From: Candidatus Woesearchaeota archaeon
Lineage (GTDB): Archaea; Nanobdellota; Nanobdellia; Woesearchaeales; GW2011-AR4
DNA: 31,201 nucleotides
Assembly: GCA_016211245.1 (NCBI GenBank)
Contig: JACQSQ010000064.1
Location: 1 to 31,201 of the forward strand
Direction: 5' to 3'
Below are positions 6,904-14,966 of this stretch, one piece after another. The number at the start of each line of letters is the position of its first letter. Position 1 is the first letter of the stretch. Position numbers and translations under genes: made by a program. Below the pieces are notes generated by a model. That model did no database searches. It saw only the letters and a program-made list of their open reading frames with translations, and was not told the origin of the DNA.

Positions 6904-7305
6904 ATGCAGCCGCTAAAAGCAAGAGTCACAAGGGCATTGCCGGTTTACAGCAAGGTGGAAACATGTGACAACTCCGGAGCTAAACTACTGAAAATATTCA
7001 CAGTCATGGGATTAAAAACTGTAAAAGGAAGAATATCCAGTTGCGGTGTCGCAGATTTGGTTATGGCTTCTGTGGTAAGGGGTAGGCCTGATATGAGGAA
7101 GCAGGTAGTGTACGCGGTGATTGTAAGGCAGCGCAAGGAGTACAGGAGGGCTGACGGTAGCCGCATCAAATTTGAGGATAATGCAGCAGTCGTGCTGAAA
7201 GACGACAAAGGTAACCCGAAAGGCACAATATTCAAGGGAGCCATCGCAAAAGAGGCCTGCGAGAGATGGCCAGGCATAGCAAAAATAGCAAGCATAGTTG
7301 TGTAA
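6904..7305 (+). CDS. rpl14: Large subunit ribosomal protein L14 (uL14)
   Basis: 133 residues, typical archaeal length. L14 forms intersubunit bridges and is the site where silencing factors dock. The motifs VETCDNSGAKLLKIFTVMG and VYAVIVRQRKEYRRADGSRI, then FEDNAAVVLKDDKGNPKGT, are diagnostic. It starts one base after rps17, and its TAA is one base ahead of rpl24. Confidence 0.97.
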   Translation: MQPLKARVTRALPVYSKVETCDNSGAKLLKIFTVMGLKTVKGRISSCGVADLVMASVVRGRPDMRKQVVYAVIVRQRKEYRRADGSRIKFEDNAAVVLKDDKGNPKGTIFKGAIAKEACERWPGIAKIASIVV

Positions 7306-7306
7306 G

Positions 7307-7684
7307 ATGAAAACAATTTTTTCAACATCCTGGAAAGGTAGTAGGAAGCCCAGCAAGCAGAAAAAATATATGGCAAATGCGCCGCTCCACATAAAGCAAA
7401 AACTGGTGAGTTCGCACCTTTCAAGAGAACTCAGGAAGAAATTTAGTAAAAGGGGCATTCCGTTAAGAAAAGGGGACAAAGTGAAAGTCATGCGGGGAAA
7501 TTTCAAAAAGCAGGAAGGCAAGGTCGAAAGGATAGAACTTAAGAATACTAGGGTAATGGTAAGCGGCATTGAATACACAAAAAAAGACGGCACAAAGAAG
7601 ATGCGAGCTTTTCACCCGTCCAACCTGATGATAACAGAGCTTAATTTGGATGATAAGCTAAGACAAAAATCCTTGGAGAAGTAA
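7307..7684 (+). CDS. rpl24: Large subunit ribosomal protein L24 (uL24)
   Basis: 125 residues from the ATG at 7307. A TTG at 7298 keeps the frame open but overlaps rpl14, and the family begins at the ATG. L24 initiates 50S assembly and lies near the tunnel exit. The KOW motif RKGDKVKVMRGNFKKQEGKV is at about residues 64-83, and the archaeal N-terminal segment PLHIKQKLVSSHLSRELRKK precedes it. It is joined to rps4e by TAA-A-ATG. Confidence 0.95.
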   Translation: MKTIFSTSWKGSRKPSKQKKYMANAPLHIKQKLVSSHLSRELRKKFSKRGIPLRKGDKVKVMRGNFKKQEGKVERIELKNTRVMVSGIEYTKKDGTKKMRAFHPSNLMITELNLDDKLRQKSLEK

Positions 7685-7685
7685 A

Positions 7686-8375
7686 ATGTCAAAAAATCAC
7701 CTTACAAGGCTTGTAGCTTCAAAAACATGGCCGATAAAAAGGAAGGGCATACAATTTATTACAAAGCAGAATCCCGGGCCGCACAGCCTGATGCTAAGCA
7801 TGCCTTTAAACATAATACTCAAAGAAATGCTGGGCAGCGCCTCAAATACACGAGAAGCTAAAAAGATACTTGTCATGAATGATGTAATGGTGGATTGCAT
7901 ACGAAGAAGAGACTTAAGATTTCCAGTAGGGCTATTTGATACATTGAGTTTTTCAAACATAAACGGGCATTTCAGGGCAGTGATAAACAAGAAAGGGAAG
8001 ATAGTGATGGTTAATATTAAGAAGGAGGAAGCTGCTTTAAAGCCGGCAAAGATTATTGGCAAGACGATGGTGGGGGGCAGGCCGCAGATTAACCTTTACG
8101 ACGGTAAAAACATCGCCGCAAGCAGCAATAGCTATAAGGTTGGTGATACTTTGCTGATATCGCTTCCGAAGCAGGAAATAGCGAAGCACCTGAAGCTTGA
8201 GAAAAAATCAACAATATTCCTGACCGGAGGCAAGCACGTTGGGGAAATTGGCACGGTTGAAGACATGGACAAAAACAAAATTATATACAAGGATTCAAGC
8301 GGAAATATCGTCGAAACTTCAAAAAAATATGCCTTTGTAATAGGCGACACAAAGCCTTTGATCACTATAGGGTAA
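7686..8375 (+). CDS. rps4e: Small subunit ribosomal protein S4e (eS4)
   Basis: 229 residues, an archaeal/eukaryotic-only protein, which fixes the domain of life. An S4-like RNA-binding region (NTREAKKILVMNDVMVDCIR) is followed by the central S4e domain (GLFDTLSFSNINGHFRAVIN) and a C-terminal KOW-like stretch (GGKHVGEIGTVEDMDKNK) near residues 180-198. Length is normal for archaea. It lies in the usual place between rpl24 and rpl5, with one-base spacers on both sides. Confidence 0.96.
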   Translation: MSKNHLTRLVASKTWPIKRKGIQFITKQNPGPHSLMLSMPLNIILKEMLGSASNTREAKKILVMNDVMVDCIRRRDLRFPVGLFDTLSFSNINGHFRAVINKKGKIVMVNIKKEEAALKPAKIIGKTMVGGRPQINLYDGKNIAASSNSYKVGDTLLISLPKQEIAKHLKLEKKSTIFLTGGKHVGEIGTVEDMDKNKIIYKDSSGNIVETSKKYAFVIGDTKPLITIG

Positions 8376-8376
8376 A

Positions 8377-8892
8377 ATGAACATAATGAAAAACATAAAG
8401 ATAGAAAAAATAACTTTGAATATCGGTGCAGGCAAGGACCAATCCAGGTTGGACAGGGGAATTGCACTGCTCCATTCCATTGCAAATAGCACCCCAATAA
8501 AGACAGTAACCAGTAAGCGAATACAGGAATGGGGGCTTAGGCCTGGATTGCCCATAGGATGCAAGCTCACATTGAGGAAATTCAAGGCAATAAGCTTGCT
8601 TCCAATGCTTTTGGAAGCAGTTGATAACAAGCTAGCCCAAAGCCAGTTCGACGACAACGGCAACATAGCCTTTGGGATACACGAATATATAGAAATCCCC
8701 GGGGTCAAATACGACCCGAAGATAGGGATTATGGGGCTGCAAGTTTGCGTGACTTTGGAAAGGGCAGGATTCAGGATTAAAAGAAGAAAGGTTATGCCGA
8801 GAAAAATTCCGGCAAGGCACAGGATTTCAAAAAAGGAAGCGATTGATTTCATGTCAAAAAACTTCAAGGTATCGGTGGGGGAACAGGCATGA
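8377..8892 (+). CDS. rpl5: Large subunit ribosomal protein L5 (uL5)
   Basis: 171 residues. L5 binds 5S rRNA in the central protuberance. Visible motifs are IEKITLNIGAGKDQSRLDRG at the start, RPGLPIGCKLTLRK in the centre and ITL/GIMGLQVCVTLERAGFRIKRR towards the end. The stop codon TGA overlaps the rps14 start in an ATGA tetranucleotide, implying coupled translation. The TGA here is plainly a stop, which argues against UGA reassignment in this organism. Confidence 0.96.
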   Translation: MNIMKNIKIEKITLNIGAGKDQSRLDRGIALLHSIANSTPIKTVTSKRIQEWGLRPGLPIGCKLTLRKFKAISLLPMLLEAVDNKLAQSQFDDNGNIAFGIHEYIEIPGVKYDPKIGIMGLQVCVTLERAGFRIKRRKVMPRKIPARHRISKKEAIDFMSKNFKVSVGEQA

Positions 8893-9119
8893 CTTACAGC
8901 GATTACAGAAAAGCATTCAAGCAACTGAAGGTAAAGCAGCCAAAACTCCAGAAATACATCAAGCATAACTCCCCAAAGCACAGGAAGTACGGAAGAGCAA
9001 CAAAAAAATGCAGAAGGTGCGGCAGGCCAGGAGGCCATATAGGAAAATACGGGCTGGAGCTTTGCAGAAACTGCTTTAGGGAAATAGCAACATCATTAGG
9101 ATTTAAGAAATATAGTTAA
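8889..9119 (+). CDS. rps14: Small subunit ribosomal protein S14, zinc-binding type (uS14)
   Basis: 76 residues with the zinc ribbon CRRC-x17-CRNC (about residues 41-64), the zinc-binding form of S14 in the 30S head. The C-terminal LCRNCFREIATSLGFKKYS is diagnostic. The first about 25 residues are a basic extension, longer than the usual archaeal protein of about 50-56 residues. An internal start cannot be excluded, but the ATGA overlap with rpl5 supports 8889. Confidence 0.94.
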   Translation: MTYSDYRKAFKQLKVKQPKLQKYIKHNSPKHRKYGRATKKCRRCGRPGGHIGKYGLELCRNCFREIATSLGFKKYS

Positions 9120-9128
9120 GGTGAAAAA

Positions 9129-9518
9129 ATGTTAAACGACCCGTTGGCTGACGCAATGTCCTTAATTTTAAACAACGAGACATTAGGCAGATCGGAATGC
9201 ATACTCAAACCAGTGTCCAAAATATTGAAACAGTTTATTGCCGTGATGAAAGATAATGATTATGTTGTAGATTTCAAGGAAATTGAGGACAGCAGGGGCA
9301 ATTACATAAAAATGAAGCTAAACGGAAACATCAACAAATGCGGCGTTATAAAACCAAGATACAACGTTAAAAACAAGGAATTCGAGAAATTTGAGAGGAG
9401 ATTTTTGCCAGCCAAGGATTTCGGAATATTGATTATTTCAACATCCAAAGGCATAATGACCCATTATGACGCAAAATCAAAAAAGCTTGGGGGTAAGCTG
9501 CTGGGCTACTGCTATTAA
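9129..9518 (+). CDS. rps8: Small subunit ribosomal protein S8 (uS8)
   Basis: 129 residues, standard for archaea. S8 is a primary 16S rRNA binder. The start NDPLADAMSLILNNETLGRS and the C-terminal motif GILIISTSKGIMTHYDAKSK, then GGKLLGYCY, are conserved. It has a readable ribosome binding site (AAGGTG, seven bases upstream), unlike most of its neighbours. Confidence 0.96.
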   Translation: MLNDPLADAMSLILNNETLGRSECILKPVSKILKQFIAVMKDNDYVVDFKEIEDSRGNYIKMKLNGNINKCGVIKPRYNVKNKEFEKFERRFLPAKDFGILIISTSKGIMTHYDAKSKKLGGKLLGYCY

Positions 9519-9520
9519 AA

Positions 9521-10084
9521 ATGTCAAAACAAAAAACAAAAAAAACAGGATTGGCAGAGGAAATAGAAATGCCAAATGGCGTAACTGCCAGCTTGTCAGG
9601 GCAGTTTTTGCTAATCAAGGGGCCTGCTGGTGAAGTTAAAAGGTCGCTAACACAGCAAAAGGTCAAAATAAAAACCGAAAACGGCAGGATACTATTTGAA
9701 GCGAAAAGGGCAACGAAAAAAGACAAGAAACTCCTGGGATCATTAAGGGCGCATGTTAAGAACATGGTCAGGGGAAGCGTGCAAGCTCATACTTACATTT
9801 TGAAAATATGCGCCGGGCATTTTCCAGTAACTGCAACAGTATCAGGCAACAAGCTTACTGTCAAAAATTTCTTCGGGGAAAAAGTTCCCAGAATCCTGCA
9901 ACTGAAGGAAGGCGCAAACGTCAAGATTGAAGGCAGCATGATATATGTAACAAGCCCAAATAAGGAAATAGCAGGCCAGGTAAGTGCGGACATAGAGCAG
10001 CTTACCAGAAGGCCCGGGTTTGATTTGAGGGTGTTCCAAGACGGGATATACATAATCAACAAAGACGGCAAGGAGCTAAAATGA
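9521..10084 (+). CDS. rpl6: Large subunit ribosomal protein L6 (uL6)
   Basis: 187 residues made of two copies of the L6 fold. L6 lies near the factor-binding site beside the sarcin-ricin loop. The first domain contains EIEMPNGVTASLSGQFLLIK and the second VKNFFGEKVPRILQLKEGAN and IYVTSPNKEIAGQVSADIEQ, with the C-terminal RVFQDGIYIINKDGKELK. The TGA stop overlaps the rpl32e ATG (ATGA at 10081). Confidence 0.96.
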   Translation: MSKQKTKKTGLAEEIEMPNGVTASLSGQFLLIKGPAGEVKRSLTQQKVKIKTENGRILFEAKRATKKDKKLLGSLRAHVKNMVRGSVQAHTYILKICAGHFPVTATVSGNKLTVKNFFGEKVPRILQLKEGANVKIEGSMIYVTSPNKEIAGQVSADIEQLTRRPGFDLRVFQDGIYIINKDGKELK

Positions 10085-10680
10085 AAACTCTTTTGGAAGT
10101 AAGAAAGGAATTGAAGTCAAGAAAGCCGATTTTCATCAGACAGGACAACCCAAAAAGGCCAAAACTCAACGACAAATGGAGAAGGCCAAAAGGAGTGCAT
10201 TCCAAGATCAGGCACCATTTCAAGGGCAGAAGAAAGATGCCTTCCCCTGGCTACAAATCGCCTGCCAAAGTAAGGGGGCTTCACGCCACTGGTCTCCAGA
10301 TGATCAGGGTTAATGCTCCTGAGGAATTAAAACAGATAAAAAAGGAAACTCAAGGCATAATCATCCCGGAAAATGTCGGCACAAAAAAAAGGCTGGAGAT
10401 CCTAAGGGCAGCTAAGCAGCTCGATATCAAGGTCCTGAATCTGGATTCCGAGGAGGCAATCAAAAAAATTGAGGAATTCGTAAATTCAAAGAAAAAGAAA
10501 ATAGAAGCAAAGGGACAGAAAGAAGAAATAAAAGAAAAAATAAGCGCCACAGCAAAGCAGACGAAAGAACCTACAGGGCAGAAAACGGAGCAGGATGAGA
10601 AGGAAACGCAGCCCAAACCTGTTCGCTCACAAGCCGAGGAGAAAATGGAAAAGGACAAAATATTGACTAAGAGGATGTAG
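10081..10680 (+). CDS. rpl32e: Large subunit ribosomal protein L32e (eL32), long tail
   Basis: 199 residues. The first about 130 are the archaeal/eukaryotic L32e domain, with FIRQDNPKRPKLNDKWRRPK, GVHSKIRHHFKGRRKMPSPG and the end region GTKKRLEILRAAKQLDIKVL. Roughly the last 65 residues are a low-complexity Lys/Glu/Gln/Thr tail absent from the minimal family. It ends with TAG. The tail is probably disordered and may be lineage-specific; its effect is unknown. Confidence 0.94.
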   Translation: MKTLLEVRKELKSRKPIFIRQDNPKRPKLNDKWRRPKGVHSKIRHHFKGRRKMPSPGYKSPAKVRGLHATGLQMIRVNAPEELKQIKKETQGIIIPENVGTKKRLEILRAAKQLDIKVLNLDSEEAIKKIEEFVNSKKKKIEAKGQKEEIKEKISATAKQTKEPTGQKTEQDEKETQPKPVRSQAEEKMEKDKILTKRM

Positions 10681-10681
10681 C

Positions 10682-11128
10682 ATGCTTGACGTTCAAAGAA
10701 GATTATCAGCCCAAATATTGAATTGCGGCGAAAATAGGATAAGGTTTGACCCAGACAGCCTGGAAGAGATAAAGGAAGCAATAACCAAGGCAGATATAAG
10801 GGGGCTCATAAGCAAAGGTGTCATCTCAAAAAAACGGCTGCTTAATACTTCAAGGTTCTGGGCAAGAAAAATAAAACGGCAGAAAAGCCTTGGAAAGCGG
10901 AAGGGCCCCGGCTCAAGAAAGGGAAAGAGCACGGCAAGAACAAATCCTAAAAAAGCATGGATAAACAGGATAAGGCTGCAGAGGAATTATCTAAAAAGTT
11001 TGAGAAATGCGAAACTAATTCCGCCAAGCGCATATCATGAGCTTTACGCAAAAGGCAAGGGTGGATTTTTCAGGAGCTTAAGGCACTTGAAGCTTTATGT
11101 TGAGGAAAAAGGTCTGGCTAAAAAATGA
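10682..11128 (+). CDS. rpl19e: Large subunit ribosomal protein L19e (eL19)
   Basis: 148 residues, normal for archaea. L19e forms a long helical bridge to the small subunit. The start QRRLSAQILNCGENRIRFDP, the basic GKRKGPGSRKGKSTARTNPK stretch and YHELYAKGKGGFFRSLRHLK are diagnostic. It is one base after rpl32e and overlaps rpl18 by the tetranucleotide ATGA. Confidence 0.96.
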   Translation: MLDVQRRLSAQILNCGENRIRFDPDSLEEIKEAITKADIRGLISKGVISKKRLLNTSRFWARKIKRQKSLGKRKGPGSRKGKSTARTNPKKAWINRIRLQRNYLKSLRNAKLIPPSAYHELYAKGKGGFFRSLRHLKLYVEEKGLAKK

Positions 11129-11703
11129 TTAAAGGCAAAATATTCACAGTTCCATTCAGGAGAAAAAGGGAAGGTAGGACATATTACAAAAAAAGGCTAA
11201 GGATACTGATGTCTGGCAAGTACAGGCTTGTCGTGAGAAAATCCCTAAACAATATCTACACCTCAATAGTTGAGTATAACCCGAAAGGCGATAAGGTGCT
11301 CGTTACTGTGGGCTCAAATTCCCTAAGCAAGATGGGCTGGAAGGGCGGAACAGGAAATGTTCCAAGTGCATATCTTACCGGGCTTATGGCTGGCAGGAAA
11401 TCCATTGAGAAAGGCGTCAAAGAGGCAGTTTTGGACATGGGCTTTAGTAACTCTGTCAAAGGCTCCAGGCTGTATGCGGCGCTTGCAGGCGCAATAGACT
11501 CCGGATTGAAAATACCATCTAATGAAGAAATACTTCCCGCAAAAAGCAGGATTTCGGGGGAGCACATTGCAAAATATGCGGAATCACTAAAATCCCAGAA
11601 GCAAAAATATGAATCCCAGTTTTCAGATTACCTGAAAAAAGGGCTAGCTCCTGAAAACTTTGTGAAGCATTTTAATGATATCAAGGGTAAAATACATGGC
11701 TAA
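11125..11703 (+). CDS. rpl18: Large subunit ribosomal protein L18 (uL18)
   Basis: 192 residues, archaeal length. L18 binds 5S rRNA with L5. Motifs are RRKREGRTYYKKRLRILMSG, LVVRKSLNNIYTSIVEY and SAYLTGLMAGRKSIEKGVKE, followed by ALAGAIDSGLKIPSNEEILP. Its ATG overlaps the rpl19e stop and its own stop (TAA at 11701-11703) overlaps the rps5 start. Confidence 0.96.
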   Translation: MIKGKIFTVPFRRKREGRTYYKKRLRILMSGKYRLVVRKSLNNIYTSIVEYNPKGDKVLVTVGSNSLSKMGWKGGTGNVPSAYLTGLMAGRKSIEKGVKEAVLDMGFSNSVKGSRLYAALAGAIDSGLKIPSNEEILPAKSRISGEHIAKYAESLKSQKQKYESQFSDYLKKGLAPENFVKHFNDIKGKIHG

Positions 11704-12577
11704 GAAAAAGGAAATACAGGCGGAAGAAAAAGCAACGGCTGTCGAAGAGAGCAAAGAGCCCATACATGAAGAGGAGGTTCAATTAGAGACCCCGAAAGAA
11801 GGGCTCGCCACAGAATTGGGCGAAGTAAAAGAGCTTGAAGAAGTGATAGTGGAAGAAGTAAAAAAGAAAGGCGCTTTCGAAAAGGAAGCATGGAATCCAA
11901 AAACTTCTTTGGGCATTAAAGTAAAAAACGGCGAAATAACAAGCGTGGATTACGCGCTCGACAGGAGAATACGGATATTGGAGCCGGAAATAGTTGATGC
12001 ATTGCTGCCTAACCTGACTACAGATTTGCTGATGGTGGGCCAGGCAAAGGGGAAATTTGGCGGCGGGCAAAAAAGAATATTCAAGCAGACACAAAAGAAA
12101 ACACAGGAAGGGAACAAGCCGAAGTTTGCAACATTCGCAGTTGTTGGAAATGAAAACGGCTATATAGGAGTTGGATACGGCAAGTCCAAAGAGACTGTTC
12201 CGGCAAGGGAAAAAGCCATAAGGCAGGCAAAGCTTAATATTATAAAGATAAGGAGAGGATGTGGTGATTGGGGATGTGGTTGCGGAGATACACATACCGT
12301 TCCTTTCAAGGTAATGGGAAAAGTCGGCTCGGTAGAGTTGACATTGATGCCGGCTCCAAAGGGAACAGGGCTTAAAATAGAAAAGGAATGCCAGAAAATC
12401 CTTAAATTGGCAGGCATAAAGGACGTATGGTCGAGAACAGAAGGGCAGACAAGAAGCAAGCTGAACGTTCTGCTTGCATGCTTTAACGCTTTGCAAAATC
12501 TCATTCAGGTCAAGGTTCAGCAAAAAACAATCAACAGGCTGAACATAATAGAAGGAAATTCGAAACCAGCGGTATAA
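11696..12577 (+). CDS. rps5: Small subunit ribosomal protein S5 (uS5), N-terminally extended
   Basis: 293 residues from the ATG at 11696, which overlaps the rpl18 stop by eight bases; a further upstream ATG at 11675 adds an unrelated leader. S5 shapes the mRNA entry and decoding fidelity. The double-stranded-RNA-binding-like domain (FATFAVVGNENGYIGVGYGK) is at about residues 143-162, with the archaeal Cys-rich loop CGDWGCGCGDTHTVPF near 200 and the C-terminal domain after it. The first about 60 residues are acidic Glu/Lys-rich, longer than in most archaeal S5, and may be disordered. Confidence 0.95.
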   Translation: MAKKKEIQAEEKATAVEESKEPIHEEEVQLETPKEGLATELGEVKELEEVIVEEVKKKGAFEKEAWNPKTSLGIKVKNGEITSVDYALDRRIRILEPEIVDALLPNLTTDLLMVGQAKGKFGGGQKRIFKQTQKKTQEGNKPKFATFAVVGNENGYIGVGYGKSKETVPAREKAIRQAKLNIIKIRRGCGDWGCGCGDTHTVPFKVMGKVGSVELTLMPAPKGTGLKIEKECQKILKLAGIKDVWSRTEGQTRSKLNVLLACFNALQNLIQVKVQQKTINRLNIIEGNSKPAV

Positions 12578-12578
12578 A

Positions 12579-13019
12579 ATGGAAAGCAAAAACTCAAGGA
12601 TTGCGGCGATAAGGCTGAGAGGCAGGACGCAGATCAAAACTAAAATAGAGGATACTCTTAAAATGCTCAAGCTTTACAAAAACAATTACTGCGTTGTGCT
12701 GCAAAACACCCCGAATTACATAGGCATGCTGAAAAAATCAAAAGATTACCTGACCTGGGGCGAAATCAATGATGAAACTTTTAACATCCTTTTGGATACG
12801 AGAGGCGAAGAATTCAAAGGCATAGAGGCAAGCCCAAAGAACAATCAAAAACACTCCAAATATTTTGCGCATAACAATAAAAAATACAAAAAATACTTTA
12901 GATTAAGCCCGCCTAGAAAAGGCCTTGGCAGAAAAGGGCTCAAGCAATCCTTCAATGAAGGCGGTGCTTTGGGATACAGGGGTTCAAAAATTAATGAGTT
13001 GATTAAGAGGATGGCATAA
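12579..13019 (+). CDS. rpl30: Large subunit ribosomal protein L30 (uL30, archaeal long form)
   Basis: 146 residues, the archaeal long L30/L7e-like form. The start RIAAIRLRGRTQIKTKIEDT with YCVVLQNTPNYIGMLKKSKD is the ferredoxin-like fold, and the C-terminal FRLSPPRKGLGRKGLKQSFN, then EGGALGYRG, is typical. The region from about residue 75 to 105 is Asn/Lys-rich. The final A of its TAA is the A of the rpl15 ATG (TAATG at 13017-13021). Confidence 0.95.
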   Translation: MESKNSRIAAIRLRGRTQIKTKIEDTLKMLKLYKNNYCVVLQNTPNYIGMLKKSKDYLTWGEINDETFNILLDTRGEEFKGIEASPKNNQKHSKYFAHNNKKYKKYFRLSPPRKGLGRKGLKQSFNEGGALGYRGSKINELIKRMA

Positions 13020-13498
13020 TGACGGTCAATAAAAGAAAGAAAAATGTCAGGCAGCGAGGCTCTAAGACTCATGGCTGGGGCGCGAAGAAAAAGCACAGGG
13101 GAAAGGGGCACCAAGGAGGGGCAGGAATGGCGGGGTCTGGCAAGAGAGCAGACTCCAAGAAGCCAAGCATATGGAAAGATGTGCATTATTTTGGGAAGCA
13201 CGGTTTTGTGAGCAAAACGCCAAAAACAAAAATAATTCCGGTCAACATTAGTTACATAGAAGAGCGCTTAGACAAATTCCTTTCGCAGAAATTAATCCAA
13301 AAAGAAAATAACATCTATTCTGTGGAGCTCGAAAAGCTCGGCTACAACAAATTGCTTGGCGATGGAAAAGTCTCAGTAAAATTTAGGATTAATGCGCCTT
13401 ACGCCTCAAAGTCAGCAATAGAAAAAGTCAAGAAAGCTGGCGGGGAAGTGACTGGATTGGCAGAGTCTGCGGCAAAAATCGAAGAAAAAGCCGGATAA
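13019..13498 (+). CDS. rpl15: Large subunit ribosomal protein L15 (uL15)
   Basis: 159 residues. L15 is a late-assembly protein threading the 50S interior. The glycine/arginine-rich N-terminus (RQRGSKTHGWGAKKKHRGKG, then HQGGAGMAGSGKR) and the C-terminal L18e/L15 domain (KLGYNKLLGDGKVSVKFRIN) are clear. It is the last gene that can be reached by direct stop/start coupling from rpl30; a 64-base gap follows. Confidence 0.96.
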   Translation: MTVNKRKKNVRQRGSKTHGWGAKKKHRGKGHQGGAGMAGSGKRADSKKPSIWKDVHYFGKHGFVSKTPKTKIIPVNISYIEERLDKFLSQKLIQKENNIYSVELEKLGYNKLLGDGKVSVKFRINAPYASKSAIEKVKKAGGEVTGLAESAAKIEEKAG

Positions 13499-13530
13499 CT
13501 GCTTATTGGCTTACACGGTTTATCAAAAAT

Positions 13531-13539
13531 ATTATAAAC
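13531..13539 (+). promoter_or_regulatory. TATA box for secY
   Basis: ATTATAAAC is centred 28 bases before the secY ATG at 13563, in the only sizeable gap of the superoperon (13499-13562). The distance predicts transcription beginning at or next to the start codon, so a leaderless secY-DUF106 mRNA could supplement read-through from the ribosomal promoter. Confidence 0.5.
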
Positions 13540-13562
13540 TATCGGCAACAATTCAAAACAAA

Positions 13563-14966
13563 ATGTCTCTTTGGCAAACAATCATCTCAAATCTTCCGGA
13601 AGTTGAAGCCCCGACCCAAAAAACACTTTCTTTTAAGGAAAAGCTGAAGTGGACAGGCATTGTTTTGGCCATATTCTTCGTTTTGGGTATTTTACCACTT
13701 TTCGGCTTGGGGGTAAATGCGCTTCAAAGATTTGAGATATTATCGATAATTTTAGGCGCAGAGTTCGGCTCGATAATATCTCTTGGGATAGGCCCTATAG
13801 TGACTGCATCCATAGTGCTGCAGCTACTTAACGGCTCAGGCATATGGAAATTTGACCTGACAAGCCCGGAAGGCAAAAAATCATTTCAGGGCACCCAAAA
13901 GCTCCTGGCATTTTTTTTCATAATATTCGAAAGCGCCGTCTACGTTTTTTTGGGAGGCCTGGCTCCGCCAGAGCAATTTGTAGGAAGCGGATTTTATTTT
14001 CAGCTGCAACTGATACTGATATTCCAGCTTGTGCTTGGCGGCATATTGATCTTATTTTTGGATGAAGTCGTAAGCAAATGGGGCTTTGGCTCAGGGATAA
14101 GCTTGTTTATAGCGGCAGGCGTCAGCAAAAGCCTTTTTTTAAGGACATTTAACTGGATTGTGCCTCCAGGAGCTGTCGAGCCTCCTGGAGCAATTCCCGC
14201 GTTTTTTGTCAATCTTGTCAGCGGCAACATAGCTGGTGCATTATTGCCGGTCTCTGCGATTATAGCAACCATACTTGTCTTTGTAATTGCAGTTTATGCG
14301 CAGGCAATGAAAGTTGAAATTCCACTGTCTTTTGGCATGATAAGGGGGCATGGCATAAGGTGGCCCCTAAGCTTTATTTATACGTCAAATATCCCGGTGA
14401 TTCTAGTTGCTGCGCTGATGGCAAATTTCCAGCTATGGGGGAGACTCTTGCAGAATGCCGGACACGCATGGCTTGGCACTTTCAGCGCATCGACAGGTCA
14501 GCCAGTCTCTGGGTTTGTCTATTGGCTGCAAGGCCCAAGCATAATAAACAGCATTATCACGCAAAAAACTCTTGCTATAGGTGCTTCTCTTTATTTGCAG
14601 GCATTGGTATACGTCCTGTTTTTTATCGTCGGTAGCGTAATTTTCAGCATTTTTTGGGTTCAAACTGCAGGCATGGATGCAAAAACTCAAGCACAGCAGA
14701 TGATTTCTAGCGGCTTGCAGATTCCCGGCTTCAGAAAAGATGAAAGGGTTTTGGAAAGGCTTCTGAACAGGTACATATGGCCATTGACTATAATGGGCGG
14801 AATGACAGTGGGGCTTTTGGCGGCGCTTGCAGACCTAACAGGAGCATTGACAAGCGGGACAGGCTTGCTGCTTACAGTCATGATTGTCTACAAGCTATAT
14901 GAGGACATTGCGCGGCAGCACATGATGGACATGAATCCAATGCTAAGAAAGTTCATGGGAGGATAA
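13563..14966 (+). CDS. secY: Protein translocase channel subunit SecY
   Basis: 467 residues with about ten hydrophobic segments. SecY forms the Sec61-type channel for export and membrane insertion. The first helix (IVLAIFFVLGILPLFGLGV) is near residue 30-48, the conserved GIGPIVTASIVLQLL is at about 76-90, and the cytosolic loop with FGMIRGHGIRWPL and the C-terminal GTGLLLTVMIVYKLYEDIAR match archaeal SecY. The frame is open back to a TTG at 13506, but the ATG at 13563 has a well-placed TATA box and fits the family start. The downstream gene begins immediately at its stop. Confidence 0.96.
   Translation: MSLWQTIISNLPEVEAPTQKTLSFKEKLKWTGIVLAIFFVLGILPLFGLGVNALQRFEILSIILGAEFGSIISLGIGPIVTASIVLQLLNGSGIWKFDLTSPEGKKSFQGTQKLLAFFFIIFESAVYVFLGGLAPPEQFVGSGFYFQLQLILIFQLVLGGILILFLDEVVSKWGFGSGISLFIAAGVSKSLFLRTFNWIVPPGAVEPPGAIPAFFVNLVSGNIAGALLPVSAIIATILVFVIAVYAQAMKVEIPLSFGMIRGHGIRWPLSFIYTSNIPVILVAALMANFQLWGRLLQNAGHAWLGTFSASTGQPVSGFVYWLQGPSIINSIITQKTLAIGASLYLQALVYVLFFIVGSVIFSIFWVQTAGMDAKTQAQQMISSGLQIPGFRKDERVLERLLNRYIWPLTIMGGMTVGLLAALADLTGALTSGTGLLLTVMIVYKLYEDIARQHMMDMNPMLRKFMGG

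Noticed and set aside
11783..12670. 295-residue antisense open frame under rps5
   Set aside because: It is a shadow of the rps5/rpl30 codons, cysteine- and phenylalanine-rich as expected from complementing Lys/Glu codons, and has no promoter.
13506..13562. TTG start for SecY adding 19 residues
   Set aside because: It would place the start upstream of the TATA box, and the added residues are not family-like; the ATG at 13563 is better.
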